Positions 1-9,658 of a stretch of 25,331 nt of DNA are shown in pieces (position 1 is the stretch's first letter; each line of letters opens with the position of its first letter). The stretch is from Paraglomus occultum (Eukaryota > Glomeromycota > Glomeromycetes > Paraglomerales > Paraglomeraceae), in assembly GCA_910592205.1 (NCBI GenBank), contig CAJVPJ010000433.1, forward strand, positions 1 through 25,331, read 5' to 3'. The position numbers were made by a program, and so were the translations under genes. A model generated the notes under the pieces. It ran no database searches and was not told the DNA's origin. It was given only the letters and a program-made list of their open reading frames with translations.

Positions 1-74
1 CAGTTGTATCCCACCTCGAATATATCCCCAAAAAAGTTCCGTCCCAAAGTGGGGATATAAACGAGGTATGACTG
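1..74. mobile_element. pogo/Tigger-like (Tc1-mariner) terminal repeat hairpin, MITE-like
   Basis: The segment begins with CAGT and ends with ACTG, and is followed by TA, the target dinucleotide of Tc1/mariner elements. Its two halves pair: ACCTCGAATATATCCCCA near the left end faces TGGGGATATAAACGAGGT near the right, around a loop containing GTCCCAAAG. This is the look of a pogo-like terminal inverted repeat or a tiny palindromic MITE. No transposase is encoded. It may be the end of a larger element cut off by the window edge, because position 1 is exactly the CAGT terminus. Confidence 0.6.
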
Positions 75-112
75 TATTAAGGATTGTTGTAATTTTAGAA
101 GGTTACTCAACA

Positions 113-246
113 ATGTTACATTTTGGCATGATATAATTCAAAACTGTAATTTACATAAATTCGTGTAACTGTGATAATCAAACATTAGCTTCTCATCTAT
201 GTCACATAGAAATGTTCACTTTGTCTGATTTTGTTGCAACATGCCC
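113..246 (-). repeat. Interspersed repeat, copy A (inverted relative to copy at 25010-25194)
   Basis: Read on the minus strand, 246 down to 187 matches 25010-25072 with few mismatches by eye, including an exact CAGACAAAGTGAACATT core and a GTGACATA-ATGAGA-GCT tail. A second block (about 113-137, reverse strand: ATCATGCCAAAATGT) matches ATCATACCAGAATGT near 25177-25191. The spacing between blocks is longer in copy B, so one copy has an insertion or the other a deletion. There is no coding capacity. It is probably a non-autonomous DNA transposon fragment; the family is not identified. Confidence 0.6.
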
Positions 247-2686
247 CAATTGATCTGACAAGGGGCCAAGGGCTTTTTTCTTGATACTGTTATTAAGCGT
301 AGCTTGTTGTGCATGTATATAAGTAATCTACCCATCACTGATATTTTTCTCGCTTACCAGGATATGTGGGCATCGTATGATGTTTATCATTTCTGAACTA
401 AATTTGGCGAATAGGTCATGACTTCTTTTCGTCGGAGTAATTTCTTTCCGCGTTGGCGTGGAAGTTCAATGAACATAGTGTGAAATTTTGATTGGGCTTA
501 CACAGGATGGCAGAGTTATTAATATAAGCAGATTGGTTATTTATAGAAAATTCAGTTTTTGGTCAGAGTTCCGTATAGCCAGATTCACTATAGATAGCGT
601 CACCGTATTGCACACCATAGATACTAATGAATTTATAGCTAGAATTTAATTTTCCAAGATAACATGTCTGCTTTTCGGCAAATAAAAGCCTTAGAGAATT
701 ACTAGCACCAGCACCATCAAACAATGTATTACTTTTTTTCGATCGAACAGATTAATGATACAATTTAAGAGATTATTCGATAACGTAAGTCAGCTGATGA
801 AGATTGTGGCTATAGCATATAGTCTATCAAAGCCGCATATAGATTAGCGGGAAAGAAGTGCATTTTCTAATAGTCTGTGCTTCAGAAAAAAAAAAACCTG
901 CCTGGTCATCGATATTGATAATTATAGTTAGAGATACGATGTGACCCCGCAAAGATCGACAAGTCGTATGATGTGGCCGCTGAAATATTTATCTCATTGA
1001 AGCAAGTTAATCGAATCATATCGTCGAACTTTCAAACTTAATCGTATTGTTGAAATTCACAATATATGCGATGAATCTCAAACTGAAAAGTCGAGCGATT
1101 CATTGGACCGCAGAAACATGAATAGACTAATTGTCGACGTTGGAAATACAACTGATATCTATGTATGATTTCATATCAATTTAAAATTACTGTGGCTGAG
1201 TATATGAAACAATCAGCGTTCGGAATTCACTGAACTGTCTGCAGAATCAATTTAAATGGGTATACGTTTATCAGCATGCGACATCAGGTGAAAGGGGGGA
1301 CATTTTGTAAATATGCGCATAATAATCAGATTTACATGGGGTCAAGCAGGGGGCGGGCTTTTCATATGTCCATATTGGCACTATAAGCTGCAAAATTAAT
1401 AAGGAAAGAACCGAACCGAGGAACCGAGGTTTTTATTATTATGTAAGAGCAGCGGAACAATTAAAAGAAACCAGGTAAGAAACAGCAAGATTGTTGTAAC
1501 AATAGGCATGGACGGACATTTGTAGTGAGTCATAACTAAAGTAGTGATCACCGAGCCTTGTTGGTCTCTTTGTGTCGCTGGTTTACCTATTTTAGACAGA
1601 AACCTTATTCATGTAAGTTACCCCTAGTAAGTCAGGGTTAGTGTAAATATGGAAACATTAATACTACTACGGTGTATAGTACATTAAAAACGCCACATAT
1701 TTTAGGATAATATGGTGATACAATCATTGTAGAGAAATCCAAACACCGAAGATCATCTTATAGGCGTTTATTACTTATTGTTACGCACCGCATTGCTGCG
1801 GTAGACAATACAATCAACCAGAATTATGCTGGAACTGTGGTGCAAACCTTTTTACTTATTTTTTCACATCTAAGCTTAAATGTTATTAGTATCGTTTTAT
1901 ATTCCCACGACTGCGCTTTTTTGCATGAAAAAAGCGCGCGGTATTTACAGTGTGCATATTCTGGGGAAGAAGGACATACATATGCATTCCCACCATTAAG
2001 CTGTCGGTTATTAAAAGCTAGATGTGATGAGCAAGCTTCCGATTAACAGATGACCAAATGATGCAAACGTTCACAACAACAATACCATATAGATGATATT
2101 ATTCACTCACAATCTTTGTAATTTTAACAGGCCATTCGCACTCAAACGCTGATTCGCTACTCAGCCTCCGTGCATATGATGATCTGCTCATCACTATGTA
2201 TCTCGCATCGGAATATTTTTTGTGTTGGGGTAAGTGCAAGTGCAACCAACCTGACGATAATATGGGCGCACTTTGCTTTATTATTAGGAATGACTTGATC
2301 CAAAGTTAAGAGTACAGAATGTAAACAATGATAAGAGTGTATATGTACACGACTTTGTGTAATTAATGTTTAACATTACTAAAAGCTTTTAATAGCTTTA
2401 TTGACAATAAGTCATACGTTCGTATATTGTAAAATTTTCCCTATTACTCTGTTACATGGCTTAGTATACAGCAGCGTGGATCAAATTTTAATATTTCCGG
2501 ACAATGGGGAATTGTTTATCGCAAAAGCTACAATAATAGCTTACTTGTATTATCTCAGCAATACATAAACAAATTAAAAACTAACCAGATGTAGAAAAAC
2601 AAACTTTATAAACAGAAATATATAGCATACACAAAAAGATATATATATATTGAATGCGGTTATTGTTCATCAATACATTCACCACC
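247..2686. other. Intergenic, AT-rich, no supported gene
   Basis: About 2.4 kb with no open frame that has a plausible promoter, splice pattern or composition. The only longer frame (1837-2046) starts at a non-ATG codon and has no family resemblance. Small features are a short GAACCGA/GAACCGAGG repetition near 1411-1430 and an AT dinucleotide run just before 2651. No tRNA-like clover or GGTTCGA-type B box was seen. Confidence 0.5.
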
Positions 2687-2696
2687 TTTATAAAAA
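2687..2696 (+). promoter_or_regulatory. TATA-box-like element of the WGR gene
   Basis: TTTATAAAAA lies about 145 bp before the ATG at 2841. A C- and T-rich leader follows (CTCCACTCCCCTTCTGCATCC and later CCCCTCGCTCCC), as is common in fungal 5' untranslated regions. Assignment rests on motif and position only. Confidence 0.45.
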
Positions 2697-2840
2697 CCCA
2701 CAGCTCCACTCCCCTTCTGCATCCTCAGTTTCGCATTCCTACGCTTATCAAACAAATCTGAATCAAACATTCTATCGTAACTCATAATTGCAATCATTAT
2801 ATACTCCTCTCATATTCCGGCCCCTCGCTCCCTTGTAAAA

Positions 2841-3209
2841 ATGTTTCATCTTTCGCCCCATCCTACAATAACATCCTCATCACATTACCCGAACCATTAC
2901 TCTTCGACATCCATCATCTCCACGCCATTATCGTCGTCATTACCCGCTTACTCATCCTCGCCTCTCTCCGTTTCTATTCAACATCCATCGAGCACGTCTG
3001 GATATCTGCAAACAAACTCTCGATTCTGGGAATTCTACATCGATGGGTTAGTCACATACGTGCGCTACGGCAATGTTAACGGATTAAAATACAAGGAACG
3101 TGCCACACAGATACAAGTTCATGCTACTGTTGAAGATGCGAATGCGTTTATTAAAAAGTTAATCGCTGAAAAACTGAAGAACGGATTCGAGGGCTGGATT
3201 AATCGGTGA
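2841..3209 (+). CDS. Small WGR-domain protein (122 aa), divergent YGN core
   Basis: Residues 1-58 are a Ser/Thr/Pro/Tyr-rich, probably disordered leader. Residues 61-117 match the WGR domain layout: RFWEFYIDG opens the first strands, TYVRYGN occupies the place of the signature Trp-Gly-Arg, ERATQIQV continues the sheet, and ANAFIKKLIAEKLKNGF is the C-terminal helix that in the family reads roughly F-x-K-L-x-x-E-K-x-x-K-G-Y. WGR domains are known from PARP-type ADP-ribosyltransferases, where they contact DNA ends and transmit activation, and from some bacterial proteins. No catalytic domain is present here, so the protein could be a stand-alone nucleic-acid-binding module. The Trp and Arg of the signature are replaced (Y76, G77, N78). 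TGA falls in CGGTGAGC, which could also be a 5' splice site, so a spliced extension is possible. A TATA box lies upstream and AATAAA just downstream. Confidence 0.72.
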   Translation: MFHLSPHPTITSSSHYPNHYSSTSIISTPLSSSLPAYSSSPLSVSIQHPSSTSGYLQTNSRFWEFYIDGLVTYVRYGNVNGLKYKERATQIQVHATVEDANAFIKKLIAEKLKNGFEGWINR

Positions 3210-3222
3210 GCTCCGGGACACC

Positions 3223-3228
3223 AATAAA
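3223..3228 (+). terminator. Poly(A) signal AATAAA of the WGR gene
   Basis: A perfect AATAAA lies 14 nt after the TGA, followed by a T/C-rich then GAAA-rich stretch. The very short distance implies a 3' UTR of only a few tens of bases. Confidence 0.45.
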
Positions 3229-5328
3229 ACATAACGATTTCCCCTCCTCTTCCAAAAAAGAAAGAAAGAAACATGATGTAAATACGGCAGATCTGGGTTA
3301 GAGGGGGCGATGCTTCGACATGATGGCGATAAACGCCCCCCGAGTTTGGAGATGATCACAACTAACATTCCATGTAAATCGAATGCATTTACAAGTATAT
3401 TTTATGTACATTTTTTATATTAGTATATAATTTTGTGCCATAATAATCAATCAACAAAACCCCTTTATTTTGTTTATTATTTACTAATCACTCCCTTTCA
3501 TCGTACATTTGTATACACACATAATATTTTCGTCCATTTTTGTAATTACATAATTGTACAGAAAAATTCGTAATCTTTATCTTAATATCGATTATTGTAA
3601 TAATCATGATTATATTACGAACCAAAAAAATTTTTAATACTCTCAGAACAAATATTTTTATTTCTCTTTATGCTCTATTATTCCCTACTCTTGCATCCGT
3701 TAAGTTGAAAAAGAACACAGATCAATTATGACAGAATTTATATGCGAAAATAGAAAAGTGGGTTTCGTGTTTGAACAATATATGTTCCTTAATTTAAGCA
3801 GTATAAGAAAACAGACGAAAATGATTTTACAAGTTATAATAAAAATGATATAATTATACCAACTAATAGCGTGCTAAACAAAAATTGATGATATTTCCCG
3901 GGCAGGCTTACCGGATTAATCGATGCATGACCAGACCGAAAAGAGAGATTTCAGGGGTTAAAACTGTTGACTAGTCACAATTTGCCCTCTATTACATTAG
4001 CGATTTTCCGTGGAAATTAGTCAAACATCCAATGCATTGCACGTAGAATTTAATCAAACAGGTTATGCCATCCGGTTTAGATATAAATTAGTCATATTAA
4101 AGTGTAAACATTAAAACAAGTAATATTTTATAGCAATTAATTGATTATGCTGTCGTTGCATAAAAGATTACCAACAACTTAATAGAAAAGCGTCGGCTGC
4201 CAATCTAATAGCTGACAAGAATTGATTAAACAATAATATTAAAAAAAGTATTGAATGCCATGACGGAGATTATATTTTATGGGCAAAGCATATATCAATA
4301 AACAGCCCGTAAACAATAAATTAATAATTCTATGAAAAAAAAATAACATGTTCAAACATGAAATAGCAAATTCGGCTTTTGCTCCAACCCACAAAAATAT
4401 CATGAGAGGAACCTTGTGTATTTAAACCGAATAACACTCAAACTCTCCAGGAATATCTAGATAAAGCAATTTTTATCAAAATAACAATCAATGAACGAAC
4501 ATTAACTCCAAGTCATGATAGACCAAGAACGAAACAAAAACTCGGAGAATATAAAAAGAACAAGTCCAGTAACCATTTATTGAGTGGACTTCAACTTCGG
4601 ATGAACGAAATTTCTTAATATGCTATAGATCAAAATAATTATCCGGTTTACACATATTATTGCATTTTTATTTAATCAGATAGTGTAAAGGTTTGCCTCT
4701 ATGTGGCATTACGCTAACAAGCTGGGGTATTTGGATCTTACAAAGATATTTAATAATAACGAGGACTTCGGATTGACAAGGTTGACTATGTACAAAAAAC
4801 TTTCAACTATGGGTCCAAAAACTACAAAGTGTCTCTAATATTAATGCTTTTTGTTTTAAACAAAGACATTTTATCGAAATAAATTATAGATTCTCAAAAA
4901 CAAATTTTAGAACAGAGTTTGTGAGTTCACCATTGGAAAAAAATTGTGACCCGTTTGACCATTTAACAGTGTGATTCGACTCGCTTTCTTTATCAATTGC
5001 ATTGATACTCGTGCATTTTGATTCGTATGTTAATCTCCTATTACGCCAAGGCAGAGGTAGGAATTGCGGTTCTTCAACACAATATCGGAGAGGCAGCGGA
5101 TGGTGATGGGAATAAGTCGTTCGATTGATAATTTCAGTTCTCACCATTTCACTGATAGTATCGCAATGCTCGTCTCTGAGGTGGATTATTGACCTCTCAA
5201 TTTTAATTTTCTGCTGTGAGTTGCTTCAATCGGCGCCCCAAGTTTACGTTTTGTGGTTGCATCCAGTCCTTATCGAGAAGGATACAATCAGTATTCAATA
5301 CACATTGAGTAACTGGCAAAATAGAATC
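3229..5328. other. Intergenic, AT-rich, no supported gene
   Basis: About 2.1 kb of mostly A/T-rich sequence. Frames on both strands (for example 3159-3368 minus, 4884-5147 minus, 5125-5352 plus) are short, lack splice continuity and resemble no family. A 12-nt palindrome TAATCATGATTA lies at 3601-3612. Nothing else is supportable. Confidence 0.5.
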
Positions 5329-5472
5329 AGACTAAGAGCCCGTCACGAGTAGACTAAGAGCCGTTGAGAAAGATCGCCAAATTTCGCCGGGTATATGCCT
5401 TGGGTCCGTTGAGAAAGATTACAAAGATTTGCCGGATATATGCTGTAGGGCCGGTTGAGAAAGATCGCGCCT
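5329..5472. repeat. Tandem repeat, 45-bp unit about 2.5 copies, with a flanking 22-bp duplication
   Basis: CCGTTGAGAAAGAT recurs at 5361 and 5406, and as CCGGTTGAGAAAGAT at 5451, with conserved CGCCGG/TGCCGG and TATATGC blocks between, giving a 45-bp unit. Just before it AGACTAAGAGCC occurs at 5329 and again at 5351 (22-bp spacing). 45 is a multiple of three, and both strands stay open through the array. The minus strand reads a 15-residue repeat G-P-x-A-Y-x-R-x(4)-I-F-L-N; the plus strand reads L-R-K-I-x-K-x-x-R-x-Y-A-x-G-P. Neither frame has a convincing start or promoter. Confidence 0.7.
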
Positions 5473-5512
5473 TTCGAATTACAGATTTTATTATCACATT
5501 GCTTATCACCTT

Positions 5513-5565
5513 TTCTATCACTTCGTCAACTACCTGGACCTCTTCTATCACTTCTTCAATCACGG
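5513..5565. repeat. 30-bp imperfect tandem duplication
   Basis: TTCTATCACTTC(G/T)TCAA is found at 5513 and 5543. On the minus strand this reads as an acidic, Val/Ile-rich segment (V-I-E-E-V repeated) in the same frame as the neighbouring 45-bp array. The minus frame is closed upstream by TAA near 5600 and has no ATG, so at most it is an exon or pseudogene fragment. Confidence 0.55.
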
Positions 5566-5599
5566 GTTTTTCTTCAAATTTTAACCATGGGGCCTCTTA

Positions 5600-6412
5600 T
5601 GTCGCGCATCAACACGCTCGTGACGTTTCATTAAAACTTTGCCACACATACCCAAACAATAATACTGGATAATGGCATACGAGAAACGGTAGATGTAAAG
5701 AATGCGACGATAACTGGATCGTATTAGGAGCGTTGTCCTATCATCTTAGAAGAGCACGTATACGAAATTTTCCGAGCTGGAAATGATCATCAACTGCCCG
5801 TTACGGTAGATAGCTTTCTCAGAGACTTCAAGATGTTCAACGTCCATATTGGGCCGATAAAAGAATCATGTTTGGAATTAATTCGTATTAAGCGATTATA
5901 GAAATATATATCATATAATCGAGAATTTTAGCAGTTTTTGTTCGTACGGTTTCCAATCGTCATCCTTTTATAACAACGAGCTTATGTGAATAAATCTTTG
6001 CAGTGCACTCCACTCCGCCACAGGTTGGTACAAAGAGCAAGAATTTCCACACCTTTCCCCCACTCCTCGGATGTTCCCTACAAGGAAACTTGCTGTGAAT
6101 GAGAACCAGTAGGTGAAGAAACTCGTTGCGTGATTAAGTTTTCTTAACGTTCTGAAAGTTCTGGTTTTACACAGGTGACATCATCCGCATCCGTCAAAAT
6201 CGTTTTAAATCATTGATAGAAATTTACTGTTGCCAGCAATTATTACATATAGCCCATATTTACGTAAAAGAAACAGCCCGTTGACGTAGAATATAATATA
6301 TTGATCTATCCATTTTGGAAATTCAATTATATATGGGCGGAGACTCTCGATTGAAACTAACCTAAAAACAATACCATGAACGCGTCGATTCACTAGTTAT
6401 ATACAGATTCGT
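5600..6412. other. Intergenic and 3' flank of the 749-aa gene
   Basis: About 0.8 kb with no supported gene. A relatively C-rich stretch lies at about 6008-6070 (CACTCCACTCCGCCAC and CACCTTTCCCCCACTCC). No canonical AATAAA was seen on the minus strand directly after the stop of the upstream gene, so its 3' end is not placed. Confidence 0.45.
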
Positions 6413-8662
6413 TCAATCTAAGAGAGAATTCAATTCCCTACTGTCAACTTTCGTCTCATCTCTTTTTTTCTTATACTTTTTCCTATACACACCGTACTCT
6501 CCGACTTCATTGGCTCTCATAGTCATCTCGTGCTCCTTGTCGACCAGTTTTTCAGCCACTTCAGGTCCAAAACATTCTTCCAAGAGTTTCTTATATTGAG
6601 GACGATAGCATCTCAGAATTTTCACAGTAATTCCTGCCTGCACCAATTCATCAAATTCAATGAGTCTAACAAGAAACATTATACGAATAGCTGTCTTACG
6701 AAGAATCGGAACGTTACTGGCGTTCCACTCGGTCATAGAGTCAGAGAATAACTTCATAGTCCTCTTACGGGTAGCAGCAGATGTTTCGTCGTACATGCCA
6801 CGGAATAACACTTCAGTATCATTAAATATGTCGGCAAATAAAAGAGCGCTCTGTAGATGTAATACTTCTGTCTCGGATCCTACGAGTCTATAATCCATCC
6901 TTTCCCATTGCTTAATTCTCAATCGTGCTGTTTTCAGGTTATCAACGTGAATAAACGTCTCCTCGCGCGTATTGCCGAGTTTCTTGTATACATTGAATAA
7001 ACGGAAATAATGCATTTTGAGAGTATCGGGAATAGACGTCGGACAGGCAGGAAGTTTGTTGATACAATCGGCAACTCTCATGTCACCAAGAATGACTTTC
7101 AGCCTATGCCCCATTTCAGCGTATCGATCCAGATCATTATTACTTGGAGGACTGAGTGGACAGGGATAAGATCCTGATTTCGGATCCAACTTACTACCGA
7201 TCGATGATGGTATGTATATTCGAGGTGAAGATTGACGTGCTATATGGGGTACTTTACGATCGGTTTGCTTGACATTTGCTTTGGGCGAAGATTTTTTTAT
7301 GCAAGCATCTTGCTTCTTTTTGGTAGGTTTCCGAGGTGTCATTCCAGAATCATCCGCGAGTTCCTGAATTGAAATTGGAATTAATTGCCCGTTTATTTGG
7401 CCTGGCTGGATAAACGTTATCGACATGTCGTCATGCTTTGGTGAATTTGGAGATGTTATGCGTGCTGATCTCTTTGATGGAACAGAAGGCAGCTCCTCGC
7501 GCTCTGATTCTTCTGATGTATCGATAGTTGATTTGCGAGAAAGAGTCTTCTGATTCGTCTTACGGACAGATGCTTGGATCGACGGTTCCGCGGATGGTTT
7601 TAGTTTTTTCGATTGACGTGGACTTGATGATTCGTCAAGAGCGTCTCCTCGTGATTGCGGCAATCGTTTCTTCGTTGCAGTATTATTTTTGGAGCCTTTA
7701 GCTGACGCGGGAGTCGGACGTTCGTTTGAATCATGCAACGCTTTCGTTGATGGTCTACCTTTTTTGCTGATTGTTAAAGTGCGTAACCCTTTCTTAGCCA
7801 AGTCATTGTATTTCGCATTTTTAACTGGAGATTTCTTTGTGTTTGATTTGTGATATGACGATTCATCAGATGAATCGTCATCCGGTATTTCAAATACTGA
7901 TATATCGGATGGTGTGTTATATAGCAGGGGACTGTGTGACGCATATACCGACAGTGCATTGCGAACGGGTTGTCTTCGCGTCGCAGTTCTAGTGACAGAT
8001 GCAGATACATTTCTAGCAAGACTGGTAATTGTATCGTTATTCGTTGATGATTGGGTAGACCTGACGCTAGGCGATTCCACAATCTCATATTCGAACGTTC
8101 CTGCACTCCTTGGTGCTCGTGGACATGGAGAATGAGATGACGACGAACTAGGTGATGGAAGGGAAGATATAATTGGAGATGACGGTCTCACACCATTCTC
8201 TCTACCATTGCATGGATTTCTTATCTCGGGGCTTGACACTTGATCAACTGTCTGTATTTGATCAACTGTGTTCATTTGATCATGTGACTTTTGTTGTTCA
8301 ATCAACATATCCATCAAACTATCTCCGGCCATGTACGTTAACACTGGGTCACAAGCCATGCCCATTCCAGAATGGTTATTATTTTCGCCCATGTCTCTTT
8401 CACTGTTCAGATCCACGCTTTTGTAATGATAATTCATTTTATCACCAGCATCCACGCGCTGCCCCAGGTTCTGCGGTTCTTGTGAATTATTTACTGCTAC
8501 GTCTATTGTCGAAGTATCTCGCATATTCAAGTGTACCCGTCCATCCATAAAATGAACAGATTCGATTTTCATTTTGGTTTGTTGTTCGGCTAATACTTTC
8601 GCTGCATTGAATAATAGGGCTATTGCTTCGCGCGTTATCGATGACGAGTCTATTGGAGCCAT
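6413..8662 (-). CDS. Uncharacterised, probably nuclear 749-aa protein with disordered middle and C-terminal helical domain
   Basis: A single uninterrupted frame from ATG to TAG, and by far the longest in the window. Residues 1-48 are predicted helix/strand (an amphipathic helix around REAIALLFNAAKVLAEQQTK). Residues 60-500 are low in hydrophobics and rich in Ser, Pro, Lys, Asp and Glu, with many S-P sites, a poly-Ser tract (171-177), a V-F-E-I-P-D-D-D acidic motif at 256-263 that resembles a SUMO-interaction motif, an AT-hook-like K-K-G-R-P-S at 300-305, and basic clusters such as KKRLP that could be nuclear localisation signals. Residues 508-720 form a compact, mostly helical region with regularly spaced hydrophobics (ALLFADIF, IRIMFLVRLIEFDELV), followed by a Lys-rich tail at 727-738. 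I do not recognise the domain. A role in chromatin or transcription is inferred only from composition. No intron was needed, and the start is supported by a TATA-like element and a pyrimidine-rich leader immediately upstream. Confidence 0.85.
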   Translation of the reverse strand: MAPIDSSSITREAIALLFNAAKVLAEQQTKMKIESVHFMDGRVHLNMRDTSTIDVAVNNSQEPQNLGQRVDAGDKMNYHYKSVDLNSERDMGENNNHSGMGMACDPVLTYMAGDSLMDMLIEQQKSHDQMNTVDQIQTVDQVSSPEIRNPCNGRENGVRPSSPIISSLPSPSSSSSHSPCPRAPRSAGTFEYEIVESPSVRSTQSSTNNDTITSLARNVSASVTRTATRRQPVRNALSVYASHSPLLYNTPSDISVFEIPDDDSSDESSYHKSNTKKSPVKNAKYNDLAKKGLRTLTISKKGRPSTKALHDSNERPTPASAKGSKNNTATKKRLPQSRGDALDESSSPRQSKKLKPSAEPSIQASVRKTNQKTLSRKSTIDTSEESEREELPSVPSKRSARITSPNSPKHDDMSITFIQPGQINGQLIPISIQELADDSGMTPRKPTKKKQDACIKKSSPKANVKQTDRKVPHIARQSSPRIYIPSSIGSKLDPKSGSYPCPLSPPSNNDLDRYAEMGHRLKVILGDMRVADCINKLPACPTSIPDTLKMHYFRLFNVYKKLGNTREETFIHVDNLKTARLRIKQWERMDYRLVGSETEVLHLQSALLFADIFNDTEVLFRGMYDETSAATRKRTMKLFSDSMTEWNASNVPILRKTAIRIMFLVRLIEFDELVQAGITVKILRCYRPQYKKLLEECFGPEVAEKLVDKEHEMTMRANEVGEYGVYRKKYKKKRDETKVDSRELNSLLD

Positions 8663-8731
8663 ACTGTGAGAAGAGCTGCAAGAATAGGAGATGAGAAAAA
8701 GAGGTCGATCGTTGGGCGGTATTTATTGGGA
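8663..8731 (-). promoter_or_regulatory. Putative core promoter/leader of the 749-aa gene
   Basis: On the minus strand CCAATAAATACCGCCC (about 8715-8730) is TATA-like and lies about 55-65 bp before the ATG. It is followed by a strongly pyrimidine-rich leader (CCTCTTTTTCTCATCTCC, then TTCTTGCAG). CTTGCAG and CTCACAG just before the ATG could also be 3' splice sites of a leader intron; I could not pair them with a good donor. Confidence 0.4.
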
Positions 8732-9096
8732 CGGTTTACGTGAAGGGAGAATCTAGTGGTCGGTAGAAAATTATTTGGAAATGTGGCACGAGTTTAAATG
8801 ATCATGAGAGATATGTTGATTGATCGATCAATCGATCAATGGGAATATTAATATGCATCTTAACGTTAGGCGAAGGTTTTAAGGGGTTACAAAATCAGAT
8901 GATTGGCTAATCAACAAATATATTGAATAATGAAAAATACCGCTGGTACATTTTATTGAAAAATCGTATAAATCATATGAATTATTTCTGTCACTGGATA
9001 TTTTTGAGCCTATTATTTTGTAATCATATTCTTTCCTTTGGAATGGTTCTCAGAAAATCCAGTCGTACTCTGTAATTTATAATGATATTAGCATAT
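8732..9096. other. Intergenic upstream region with GATC palindrome
   Basis: A non-coding interval upstream of the 749-aa gene. ATTGATCGATCAAT (8819-8832) is a perfect 14-nt palindrome, extended by another CGATCAAT to 8840, so three GATC sites fall in a 20-bp stretch about 160-175 bp before the start codon. No other feature was seen. Confidence 0.5.
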
Positions 9097-9658
9097 TCAT
9101 ATATAATATAGTCGCATTACATTGAAATTCACCAAAGAAGTATATATTGAAAAAAATTTTTTATCAGATAACTTCAATCCGTTCGCTTGGCAGATTTTAA
9201 ATTCAAAGACGTAATGGCAATCTAATAATAATTCTGTGTTTGGAGTGACATTATCGAAAAGTAATAAGATATTGTGACATTTCGTTCGTGAGAATCTGAC
9301 GGATTTGGGTCCATTGATTATGAAGATGAGCAGTTCTCTGTAAGTGTACGTAGAATTCAATCTGGTCTTTCTTAAGAAGTTTACTAAGTCAATAAACTGT
9401 TAAAACAGAACAAATAAGATATGCCTCTATGAAATTATTTCTTCATACCTGGCGTAACAGATTGATTACTACGATCAGATCCGGAGTTTGCATTCGTCCG
9501 TAAGGCCAACGACTCTGTACTTCTGGAAACATTTTGATAGAAAGACAACTGTCGGATAAGGTTGCGTCAACGGCTCGGTACCCGATTTCATAGAGTAAGG
9601 TCGCGTTGTCAAATTTCAGCCAACCTATATTCTTCATACAATTAACAAATTCAAACAT
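9097..9658 (-). CDS. Possible two-exon gene or gene fragment (about 170 aa), unknown
   Basis: Exon 1 runs 9658-9449 from an ATG (70 codons). CAG|GTATGA then gives a donor, TTTTAACAG an acceptor at 9397-9398, and exon 2 (9396-9097) continues in the same phase to a stop, giving a 52-nt intron. Both exons have protein-like composition: exon 1 reads through segments such as GYRAVDATLSDSC and MFPEVQSRWPYG, exon 2 through NILLLFDNVTPNTELLLD. I do not recognise the family. A stop codon lies six codons before the ATG, although GAATTAG just before it could be an acceptor of a further upstream exon. Doubts are that the intron is shorter than the 68-90 nt seen in the neighbouring gene, its donor is weak, and no promoter or poly(A) signal was found. 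It could be a decayed fragment. Confidence 0.35.

Noticed and set aside
1400-1435. GAACCGA/GAACCGAGG short repetition as a tRNA or promoter element
   Set aside because: No clover-leaf pairing, no A/B box arrangement; only a short chance-like duplication.
7774-8106. 110-codon minus-strand frame overlapping the 749-aa gene
   Set aside because: Shadow of the real gene in another frame; it has no independent start signal or motif.
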